A DNA stretch of 6,703 nucleotides from Spirochaetales bacterium. Lineage in GTDB: Bacteria; Spirochaetota; Spirochaetia; DSM-2461. The translations under genes and the position numbers were made by a program. Under the pieces are notes generated by a model that saw only the letters and a list, made by a program, of their open reading frames with translations, was not told the DNA's origin and did no database searches. The DNA lies in contig PDRU01000009.1 of the NCBI GenBank assembly GCA_002748225.1, positions 1 through 6,703 on the forward strand, read 5' to 3'. This document shows positions 1 to 4,833 of the stretch, one piece after another. Each line of letters starts with the position of its first letter. Within the stretch, counting starts at the first letter, position 1.

Positions 1-70
1 ATTGAATGCTCTTTTAAGAAAGCAGATGAATGAGGAATGCCGGAAAGAGGCTGCAGGTAAATCTGTGTAA
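1..70 (+). CDS. C-terminal tail of a gene cut by the window start (unrecognised)
   Basis: From base 2 one frame is open into the window and ends at a TAA at 68-70. It encodes 22 residues that begin LNALLRKQMNEECR and end in AAGKSV. The stretch is charged and looks like an amphipathic helix, as at the C-terminus of a cytoplasmic protein. No start codon is required because the gene would begin outside the window. The fragment is too short to assign to a family, and an open frame of this length can arise by chance. It has the same orientation as the three small membrane-protein genes that follow, so it may be the previous gene of the same accessory block. Confidence 0.3.
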   Translation, partial: LNALLRKQMNEECRKEAAGKSV

Positions 71-217
71 AGCTCTAAATCTTCTATAATGAAGAAGGCT
101 CTTGGAATTAGAATTGGCCTCTGGATTAACTCTACCCGGGGGAGGTTGAAAGATATTTTCATTACACAGAAAGCTTTACAAGCTTAATATTCATATGGAT
201 ATGGGGGCGCAGCTGCC

Positions 218-424
218 ATGAATGATACGTTGTTTACTTCTTTCCTTATTAGTTTCTCTTTTTTATATTCGTCTTATTTGCTTGTTAAAGAAGCAAGAAA
301 GAAGCAAAAGAATAAACCGGGTATTTGTAGTTTGAGTGGATGGATTTTAAAATCTTTAATAATTATAACCTTTCTGATAGGAGTATTTATATTAGTCTTT
401 ACCCTTTATTTGTGGTTAAAATAA
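218..424 (+). CDS. small two-helix membrane protein, unknown function
   Basis: A 68-residue protein I do not recognise. It has a hydrophobic segment at about residues 5-23, a lysine/arginine-rich loop at 24-41 (around EARKKQKNKP), and a second hydrophobic segment at 42-66 that runs almost to the C-terminus. The positive-inside rule would put the basic loop in the cytoplasm and both ends outside. There is no cleavable signal sequence and no lipobox. The ATG at 218 is preceded by a run of five G at 203-207, a weak ribosome-binding signal. The gene is very AT-rich compared with everything right of 1620. The next gene starts 14 bases after its stop and has the same TM-basic loop-TM plan, so the two are probably co-transcribed. 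Possible roles include an immunity or holin-like small protein, but nothing in the sequence decides this. Confidence 0.6.
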   Translation: MNDTLFTSFLISFSFLYSSYLLVKEARKKQKNKPGICSLSGWILKSLIIITFLIGVFILVFTLYLWLK

Positions 425-438
425 ACGAGGATGATTAA

Positions 439-654
439 ATGTATATATTAATTGTTAGATTAGTTATTGGTATAATCTCTATTTTCGTAGCAACTTACTC
501 TATGCTAAAAAAGAAAGATTTGATTGATAGATATGTTCAGCAGAAGAAATATCTTAAGTCAACATTTCTGGTTTTTCCAGAGGTGTTAATATTTTCAAGT
601 GGTATTATCCTTATAGTATTGTTTTCTATGCAGCTGGGAACTTATCTTTCTTAA
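439..654 (+). CDS. small two-helix membrane protein, unknown function
   Basis: A 71-residue unrecognised protein with helices at about residues 3-22 and 43-64. They are joined by a basic loop at 23-41 that contains KKKDLIDRYVQQKK. It repeats the architecture of the preceding protein without obvious sequence identity, so the two could be distant paralogues or simply small membrane proteins of the same kind. The start at 439 is supported by a good Shine-Dalgarno, CGAGG at 426-430, with 8 bases of spacing. It follows the previous stop by 14 bases, which implies one transcript. Base composition is extremely AT-rich: 13 G+C in the 60 bases at 421-480. There is no enzymatic motif. Confidence 0.65.
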   Translation: MYILIVRLVIGIISIFVATYSMLKKKDLIDRYVQQKKYLKSTFLVFPEVLIFSSGIILIVLFSMQLGTYLS

Positions 655-856
655 CTTTACTTGTTATTTTTTTTATCTAAGTATTAATGTAAAAATGCAC
701 CGGAGGCGAGTAAATTCTGAAAATACAAGTTTTGAAGCTGAATTCAGAGCTGTTTACTTGAAACATAAGGTGGCTCACGGTAGTAGCATTTTAAAATCGT
801 AACTTTTTTTTGTGGTTGTGAATGGATTCTAAATACTTGTTATCAGATTATTTATC
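655..856 (+). other. 202-base AT-rich spacer with an imperfect hairpin and two tiny ORFs
   Basis: This spacer separates the paired small membrane genes from the next one. It holds an imperfect stem: 707-714 (CGAGTAAA) pairs with 753-760 (TTTACTTG, one G-U), and 717-721 (CTGAA) pairs with 743-747 (TTCAG). An eight-T run at 804-811 is not directly behind a strong stem, so I do not call a terminator. Two short open frames are present. 695-802 encodes 35 residues beginning MHRRRVNSENTSFEAEF. 822-896 encodes 24 residues beginning MDSKYLLSDYLSWEEW and overlaps the start of the next gene in another frame. Neither has a convincing ribosome-binding site. Confidence 0.35.
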
Positions 857-1264
857 ATGGGAAGAATGGAATTGCATGTTTACAGAAAGCGTTTAATTTA
901 TAGACTTCTTATGATTATACTTTCCATAGCGGTTACCTATATTGATATTGTTACTTTTATCAATAATCCACTTTCTTTTTGGTTTGTTTTTCCTCTTCTG
1001 TACTCAATAATAGTTTATCTGACTACTTTGAATGCTCTGGTTTCTAAGATAGTTGTAGATTCTGATAAGTTTATATATAGATCTCTTTTTCAGCATTTTT
1101 CAAAATCAATATCTAAAATAAAAAAGGTAATAATGATGCCGAAGAAACAACAGAATATTAGAATTGTATCTTATGAGGGTGATGTTTCTTTTAATATATC
1201 TTTTTTATGGGAAAACTCGGTTGAATTGTATGCCTTGATAGCGGAAATATCTCATGATTCCTAA
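857..1264 (+). CDS. two-helix membrane protein with a C-terminal PH-like domain (tentative)
   Basis: 135 residues. A basic N-terminus (YRKRLIYR at 9-16) leads into a first membrane helix at about 14-33, and a second lies at about 40-60. A soluble C-terminal part spans about 62-135. That part starts with a beta-like stretch (KIVVDSDKFIYRS), followed by SKSISKIKKV and IRIVSYEGDVSFNI, and a final helix (SVELYALIAEI). The order of helix pair, short strands and last helix resembles small bacterial PH-domain membrane proteins of the DUF304 kind. This is a pattern judgement, not a match. The start is uncertain. ATG 857 has no Shine-Dalgarno, ATG 866 is an alternative, and TTG 872 has GGGAAGA at 859-865 in front of it. 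The gene is as AT-rich as the two before it and has the same orientation. It could be an immunity protein or a membrane sensor, and function is unknown. Confidence 0.6.
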   Translation: MGRMELHVYRKRLIYRLLMIILSIAVTYIDIVTFINNPLSFWFVFPLLYSIIVYLTTLNALVSKIVVDSDKFIYRSLFQHFSKSISKIKKVIMMPKKQQNIRIVSYEGDVSFNISFLWENSVELYALIAEISHDS

Positions 1265-1392
1265 CAATTCATTAAAGGAACCAACTCCTGAAAACACATC
1301 CGCTCTTTGAGAATCCAGTGAAGAGAACATGCTCCAAAAGAGAAACAAACACCCCGAATGTGCAACGGGAAAATAAAACTGTGGGAAGCGGC

Positions 1393-1480
1393 AGCGATTG
1401 CAGCGGAAATGAGCCGGGGGTGTCCGGCGGAGCGTAGTAAGCCGGAGATACACCCCCGAATAAGCGAATTGCAGCGGAAA
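1393..1480. repeat. strong hairpin bracketed by 17-18 base direct repeats
   Basis: The left direct repeat is AGCGATTGCAGCGGAAA at 1393-1409. The right one is AGCGAATTGCAGCGGAAA at 1463-1480, identical apart from one inserted A. Between them, 1415-1423 (CGGGGGTGT) pairs perfectly with 1450-1458 (ACACCCCCG). Directly inside, 1424-1428 (CCGGC) pairs with 1441-1445 (GCCGG). The 3' arm has a four-base bulge at 1446-1449, and the loop is 12 bases (1429-1440). No T-run follows on either strand, so it is not an intrinsic terminator. The form suggests an interspersed palindromic repeat, a REPIN- or MITE-like unit, or one and a bit units of a 70-base tandem array. Only a genome-wide search can choose between these. 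Confidence 0.75.
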
Positions 1481-1581
1481 GCGCGCGCCGCCCAAAAAGA
1501 GAACACCACGAAGGTTTGCCGGCTGGAGCTGCAGCTTTGACGCGGAGAGAATTCTTGACGCATTATGGGGTGTTGGCTCCG

Positions 1582-1610
1582 TTTGCAGTATTGTGTGTTT
1601 CAGGTATAAT
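1582..1610 (+). promoter_or_regulatory. promoter of the YggS-like gene, apparently leaderless
   Basis: TTTGCA at 1582-1587 (4 of 6 consensus positions) and a perfect TATAAT at 1605-1610 are separated by 17 bases. The expected start of transcription, about 7 bases past the -10 box, falls at 1617 or 1618, and the ATG is at 1618. No Shine-Dalgarno lies at the usual distance, so the mRNA would be leaderless or nearly so. Confidence 0.55.
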
Positions 1611-1617
1611 TCTGCTT

Positions 1618-2325
1618 ATGGCTGTCAGCGATAATTTGAAGTTGTTTTACGCGGAACTGGAAAGGGCATGTCAGTCCAGTGGACGTTCTGTTCAGGAAAT
1701 AAGTGTTATGGCTGTTTCCAAAACCCGCAGTGTCGATGAAATTACAGAAGCCCGTCAGGCCGGACTCCATCTGTTCGGTGAAAACCGCGTGGAAGAAGCC
1801 GCCGAAAAATTTGCCGGGCTGGATGCGGCTGAATATCCTCTGGTACTCATAGGCCATCTCCAAAGCAACAAAGCCTCCCGCATAGACCGCAGATTCAGTG
1901 CCGTTCATTCAGTGGATTCAATCAGGCTGGCCCGCCGGCTTTCCGCCCACAGGGAAAGCATTAATGCCCCTCTGGAGATACTCCTGCAGGTAAACACTTC
2001 CGGCGAAGAGTCCAAGTCCGGTTTCCGTGACGAACAAGAGTTTCTGGAAGCGGCCGCTGAAATTGCCTCTTTTCCGTTTTTAAAGCTCAAAGGAGTTATG
2101 ACCATGGCCCCCTTTGTGGATAATGAACACATAGTGCGCTCCTGTTTTGCCCGCTGCCGTCAGTGGGCAGAGAAAATGCGCCCCTTCCTGGCCGCGGAAG
2201 AAGCTTCTTCCCAAAGCGCGCGGCCGATCATTTCCATGGGCATGAGTTCCGACTTCGCCTGGGCCGTAGCGGAAGGCAGCACAATGCTGCGCATTGGTAC
2301 AACCATTTTCGGAGCACGTCATTGA
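1618..2325 (+). CDS. YggS/PLPBP-family pyridoxal-phosphate-binding protein
   Basis: 235 residues, the usual family length. Members bind pyridoxal 5'-phosphate in the cytoplasm and act in vitamin B6 and amino-acid homeostasis; no catalytic reaction is established for them. Visible hallmarks: the PLP lysine K35 in MAVSKT (31-36), FGENRVEEA (53-61), IGHLQSNK (78-85), HSVDS, QVNTSGEESKSGF, KGVMTMAPF, and the C-terminal phosphate-binding part SMGMSSDFAWAVAEGSTM followed by RIGTTIFG (225-232). The domain is a single alanine-racemase-like TIM barrel. ATG 1618 is chosen because family proteins begin at the equivalent of MAVSDNLK. The reading frame is open upstream to a TTG at 1516. The next gene begins within 10-60 bases of the stop, so this is probably the first gene of a three-gene operon. 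Confidence 0.95.
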   Translation: MAVSDNLKLFYAELERACQSSGRSVQEISVMAVSKTRSVDEITEARQAGLHLFGENRVEEAAEKFAGLDAAEYPLVLIGHLQSNKASRIDRRFSAVHSVDSIRLARRLSAHRESINAPLEILLQVNTSGEESKSGFRDEQEFLEAAAEIASFPFLKLKGVMTMAPFVDNEHIVRSCFARCRQWAEKMRPFLAAEEASSQSARPIISMGMSSDFAWAVAEGSTMLRIGTTIFGARH

Positions 2326-2378
2326 GCGGCGCTGTTGTCAGGAATCGGCTTCAAACTTCTCTTGCGGCCCCGGCAGCA

Positions 2379-2398
2379 GATTATGCCTGACGATTATG
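2379..2398 (+). repeat. 7-base direct repeat at the start of the small membrane-protein gene
   Basis: GATTATG occurs at 2379-2385 and again at 2392-2398, an offset of 13 bases. The first copy contains the ATG of the best conventional start of the following gene. Removing one 13-base unit would join the upstream frame (ending LAAPAADY) to the gene in frame, so the repeat could mark a small duplication. Seven bases can also repeat by chance. Confidence 0.4.
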
Positions 2399-2721
2399 TC
2401 CCCGAAGAGTACAGTCTTGAGGAATTCCCGCAATGGATGTGGGATGTCCGGCGCTATGAGGTGATTGCCGTGGGCGCTTTTCCCATTTCATTTTTCGCCA
2501 CTTCACTTATATACGACTACGCTGTATTCGGGTCGCATAATTTTGATCCCGCTTACGCTCTGGGAACCCAGCGCAGTAAAAACGACATAGCCATTATTGC
2601 CGGTACAGCCGCCGGAGTGTCACTGCTGGTGGCTACCGCGGATATTATTATTGAACTTGTCCAGCGGAATAAACGGAATAAAGAGCATGAACAGTCAGAA
2701 ATTTCCGGTTCAGCTGACTGA
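2383..2721 (+). CDS. small two-helix membrane protein, start uncertain
   Basis: From ATG 2383 the protein has 112 residues. An acidic, aromatic N-terminus (MPDDYVPEEYSLEEFPQW) is followed by hydrophobic segments at about 27-46 and 68-93, then a basic and polar tail (QRNKRNKEHEQSE). I do not recognise a family. Composition matches the flanking housekeeping genes, not the AT-rich block, so it looks native. The start is unclear: neither ATG 2383 nor the in-frame TTG at 2335 has a Shine-Dalgarno. The acidic N-terminus looks like a mature domain that has lost a signal peptide. Its last 35 bases overlap the start of the pseudouridine synthase gene, and the YggS-like gene ends just upstream, so it sits inside that operon. 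Confidence 0.75.
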   Translation: MPDDYVPEEYSLEEFPQWMWDVRRYEVIAVGAFPISFFATSLIYDYAVFGSHNFDPAYALGTQRSKNDIAIIAGTAAGVSLLVATADIIIELVQRNKRNKEHEQSEISGSAD

Positions 2722-3610
2722 GGGAGAAAGCATCCGGGCGGACAGCTTTGCCGCTTCGCTGGGCCTGTTTACGCGCAGTCAGCTCCGTCAGCACTCTGTC
2801 CGTATTCTGGATGAACAGGGACAGCAAATAAAACCTTCCCGCAAACTGAGAAACGGCACTACGGTTACGGTGGTATGGGAAGACGCTCCGCCGCCGGATA
2901 TTCAGCCGGAAGCTGTGGAGCTGGATATTATCCATGAAGATGAAAACTGTGTGGTTCTGAACAAGGCTGCGGGCTGTGTGGTGCATCCGGCTCACGGGCA
3001 TATCCACGGTACTCTGGTGCAGGGTTTGATGCACCGCTATGCCGATCTGCAGACGGCCTTTGACGGCGACACTGAGCGCCCCGGGGTTGTACACCGTCTG
3101 GATAAAGACACCAGCGGCCTTATTATTGCCGCCAGAAATCCCCGGGCACTGGAAATGCTTTCCGCCCAGTTCCGCGGCCGCAGTGTCAGGAAAACCTATC
3201 TGGCCATTACCAGGGGTATTCCCAATCCCCCGGAAGGTGAAATATCCGAACCCATAGGCCGTCATCCGCATGAGAGAAAGAAATACGCCGTTCGGGTCCG
3301 AAACGCCAAAGAAGCTCTTTCCCGTTATTCGGTTCTGGACAGTGCCGCCGGCTGTGCCCTTGTGAAGGTGCGTATTCTGACCGGCCGTACTCATCAGATA
3401 CGGGTGCATCTCCAGTCAATTGGAACTCCTGTTATGGGCGATCCTCTCTACAGCCGCCGTTCCGGCCGCTTTCCCCATGCGCAGCTTATGCTGCATTCAT
3501 GGAAACTGGAAATACATCTGCCTGACGGCAAAAAGCACCGCTTTACCGCGCCGCTGCCGCCGCATTTTACTCAGATGATGCACAATCTGGGGCTTTCATT
3601 TAATTCCTGA
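2687..3610 (+). CDS. RluA-family pseudouridine synthase (RluD/RluC type)
   Basis: 307 residues. The family isomerises specific uridines to pseudouridine in 23S rRNA (RluD, RluC) or in tRNA and rRNA (RluA). An N-terminal S4 RNA-binding domain spans about 16-65 (RADSFAASLGLFTRSQLR, then KPSRKLRNGTTVTV). The catalytic domain follows: VVLNKAAGCVVHP (89-101), then the active-site motif HRLDKDTSGL with catalytic Asp139, then GRTHQIRVHL at 233-242 and GDPLYSRR. The S4-plus-catalytic layout suggests an RluC/RluD-like rRNA enzyme; the exact target cannot be read from sequence. ATG 2687 is chosen because the S4 domain begins right after it; the longer frame back to 2597 adds a non-homologous, Trp/Cys-containing stretch. 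The Shine-Dalgarno is weak, so translation may depend on the overlapping upstream gene. Its 3' end overlaps the convergent MBL-fold gene by 15 bases. Confidence 0.95.
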   Translation: MNSQKFPVQLTEGESIRADSFAASLGLFTRSQLRQHSVRILDEQGQQIKPSRKLRNGTTVTVVWEDAPPPDIQPEAVELDIIHEDENCVVLNKAAGCVVHPAHGHIHGTLVQGLMHRYADLQTAFDGDTERPGVVHRLDKDTSGLIIAARNPRALEMLSAQFRGRSVRKTYLAITRGIPNPPEGEISEPIGRHPHERKKYAVRVRNAKEALSRYSVLDSAAGCALVKVRILTGRTHQIRVHLQSIGTPVMGDPLYSRRSGRFPHAQLMLHSWKLEIHLPDGKKHRFTAPLPPHFTQMMHNLGLSFNS

Positions 3611-4159
3611 TTCTTCCGCGGAGCGCAGCTGAGGGTTCCATTTTTTTTCTGCCCGGACGGAAGTGGGCGGGCCTTCGGAGGGAAGCAGAAGCATATCTTC
3701 ATTCATTGTCAGAATTCTCTCTCTGACAGAGGCCTCGGCGCTTCTGTGCTGTGTGTAATCGGCTGACAGAAGGGAGCCGGTGAAGATAAAAGATTCTGTT
3801 TTGTACACCCGGATATGTCCGGGAACTCCTTCTATCGGCACAGTTTCCACTGGTAAGAAAGGAATGGAAAGCACACCTTCTGCCGGGGCAGGCTGCGCGG
3901 TAAAACCTTCTACGCTTGAACTTCCCGCAAAAATTTGCGGACTGTATATTTTCATAAGGGTTCTCAGGCCGCGGGTATGGGAATATTCATTCTGCGTTAT
4001 AAGCACAGCTGCTATATTCAGGGCGGAGTTCTCAATCATTTGGAGCATTTCAATATTAAAACATCCCGGATCTATCAGAATGGCGTCTCCGCCCTTGTGG
4101 GGGCTTATAATGTAGGTATTTGCTGTGTTGATTGAGGGAAACATGCGGAGAAGTGTCAT
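3596..4159 (-). CDS. metallo-beta-lactamase-fold protein with a degenerate metal site
   Basis: 187 residues with the layout of the glyoxalase-II-like MBL hydrolases. Visible landmarks: TANTYII and AILIDPG (26-32); the motif-2 position VLITQNEYSHTRG (52-64); PGHIRVY (113-119); FTGSLLS (126-132); and GPPTSVRAEKKWNP (163-176). The fold signature is clear, but most metal ligands are replaced. The family HxHxDH reads QNEYSH, leaving only His61. The FTGD aspartate is Ser129, and the GHGPPT histidine is Glu162. Asp30 and His115 remain. Zinc- or iron-dependent hydrolysis is therefore unlikely as in the family. A binding or regulatory role is inferred, with no known partner. Its ATG overlaps the stop of the upstream pentapeptide gene (ATGA at 4159-4156), so the two are translationally coupled; Met6 is an alternative start. 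Confidence 0.85.
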   Translation of the reverse strand: MTLLRMFPSINTANTYIISPHKGGDAILIDPGCFNIEMLQMIENSALNIAAVLITQNEYSHTRGLRTLMKIYSPQIFAGSSSVEGFTAQPAPAEGVLSIPFLPVETVPIEGVPGHIRVYKTESFIFTGSLLSADYTQHRSAEASVRERILTMNEDMLLLPSEGPPTSVRAEKKWNPQLRSAEESGIK

Positions 4160-4758
4160 AAGCGCAGTATATGTAGAGCCGCTTCCACATTCGAGTTGCG
4201 GAAATCGGCGTTGTCCAGAAGGGCGGCGGTAAAAACGGTGTGGTTCAGGTTGCAGTTTCTGAATTTTGCTTCTTTCAGATTGGCTGCTGTAAAGCAGCTG
4301 CCGTGCAGATCCGAACTGTTAAAACGCGCTTTTTCCGCCTGGATTCCCATGAAATTGACGTTGAGTAAATCGGAAGAGTGGAAGTCCGCGTGCGAAAAAT
4401 TGCTCCCGGCAGCCAGCACGCTGTCCATACAGGTGCCGGAAAAATCAGAATGCGGTGCCTGAATTTCATCCAGCCGGCACATAATAAAGCGGCAGCGGCG
4501 CAAACTGCTGTTTTCCAGAGAAGTCCGGCAGAAGCAGCAGTGCCGGAATTCCAGCTCCTGAAGATCCAGATCGGATAAATCCATATAAGACCAGTCCATA
4601 CCGTCCAGAGCTTCGGATGTATCTTTGGCCTCAAGAATAAGTTTCCGCATTTGCTGTATGTAATCCGCTGCCCGCGGATGATGAACGCGGCAGTAGCCGG
4701 TGTTTCCCCAGGCCGGCTGCGTGCAGGTTGTGTAACAGCAGCGGGAGCTTGTGTACAT
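4156..4758 (-). CDS. pentapeptide-repeat protein with an N-terminal Cys/His cluster
   Basis: 200 residues. The N-terminus carries Cys7, Cys8, Cys12, Cys23, His26 and His27 (spacing C-x4-C-x10-C-x2-H), which resembles a small zinc-binding module. A helical linker spans about 30-52. From residue 61 to 191 a Leu, Phe or equivalent residue recurs every five positions without a break (61, 66, 71 ... 186, 191), with small residues (Ala, Cys, Ser, Thr, Val) two positions earlier. This is the signature of a right-handed quadrilateral beta-helix of about six and a half coils. From about 131 on, Leu-type and Phe-type repeats alternate. There are 12 cysteines, four of them (74, 89, 94, 169) at inward-facing positions. 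Family members include DNA-mimic gyrase-protecting proteins, but most have no known role, and none is claimed here. The gene lies divergently to leuC and upstream of the MBL-fold gene, with which it is coupled. Confidence 0.9.
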   Translation of the reverse strand: MYTSSRCCYTTCTQPAWGNTGYCRVHHPRAADYIQQMRKLILEAKDTSEALDGMDWSYMDLSDLDLQELEFRHCCFCRTSLENSSLRRCRFIMCRLDEIQAPHSDFSGTCMDSVLAAGSNFSHADFHSSDLLNVNFMGIQAEKARFNSSDLHGSCFTAANLKEAKFRNCNLNHTVFTAALLDNADFRNSNVEAALHILRL

Positions 4759-4764
4759 AATTTT

Positions 4765-4793
4765 ATTCTACTGTTTAGCGTCGGGCCTGTCAG
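4765..4793 (-). promoter_or_regulatory. promoter of the pentapeptide-repeat gene, apparently leaderless
   Basis: Read on the minus strand, CTGACA (plus 4793-4788, 5 of 6 consensus positions) and TAGAAT (plus 4770-4765, 5 of 6) are separated by exactly 17 bases. The -10 box ends 6 bases before the ATG at 4758-4756. Transcription would therefore begin at or within a base or two of the start codon, and there is no Shine-Dalgarno. Confidence 0.6.
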
Positions 4794-4818
4794 CTTGTTT
4801 ATTAAAGTTAAGAATTTT

Positions 4819-4827
4819 TGATATACT
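4819..4827 (+). promoter_or_regulatory. extended -10 promoter of leuCD
   Basis: TG at 4819-4820, one base, then TATACT at 4822-4827 form an extended -10 element. The best -35 at 17 bases is poor (TTATTA, 4799-4804), which is acceptable for an extended -10 promoter. The expected transcript start is near 4834, giving a leader of only about 11 bases. That leaves no room for an attenuator, T-box or riboswitch in front of leuC. Confidence 0.55.
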
Positions 4828-4833
4828 CGCAAA

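Larger units (their letters stand above)
1265..1617. other. gene-free junction between AT-rich block and GC-richer chromosome
   Basis: No open frame here has coding character, and the frames on both strands look like by-products of GC-rich repeats. In order the stretch holds: a short AT-rich lead with a tiny AGGA/TCCT hairpin at 1274-1287; purine-rich sequence with a 9-base repeat AAGAGAACA at 1321-1329 and again at 1497-1505; the repeat-hairpin-repeat element at 1393-1480; a GC-rich tract at 1481-1493; and the promoter of the YggS-like gene at 1582-1610. The frame of that gene stays open upstream to 1516; the extension is discussed under findings. Confidence 0.6.

Noticed and set aside
89..187. 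A 32-codon frame starting MKKALGIRIGLWINSTRG on the plus strand.
   Set aside because: No ribosome-binding site and no recognisable feature. It is too short to separate from chance.
454..460. GTTAGAT as an attC right core.
   Set aside because: It lies inside the 439-654 coding sequence (codons for IVR), and no RYYYAAC partner lies upstream at attC distance.
1415..1458. The strong GC hairpin as a transcription terminator for the accessory block.
   Set aside because: No T-run follows on either strand, and it lies about 150 bases past the last stop codon.
1205..1563. Minus-strand frames of 96 and 100 codons across the junction.
   Set aside because: They run over the GC-rich repeat element and the end of a plus-strand gene. 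Neither has family features or a ribosome-binding site.
1273..1580. GGAACCAAC at 1275-1283 and GTTGGCTCC at 1572-1580 as terminal inverted repeats of a small element.
   Set aside because: The match is imperfect (8 of 9), and no target duplication lies outside it. It is likely chance at this length.
2648..3409. A 253-codon minus-strand frame inside the pseudouridine synthase gene.
   Set aside because: It is antisense to a gene with clear catalytic motifs. The length follows from the GC-rich codon pattern of the real gene.
3611..3660. The T-run at 3644-3651 as a terminator of the pseudouridine synthase gene.
   Set aside because: No stable stem directly precedes the run, and the stretch is coding sequence of the opposing gene.
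4275..4832. A 185-codon minus-strand frame overlapping the pentapeptide gene.
   Set aside because: The other frame has perfect five-residue periodicity. This one has no family character and would start inside the leuC promoter.
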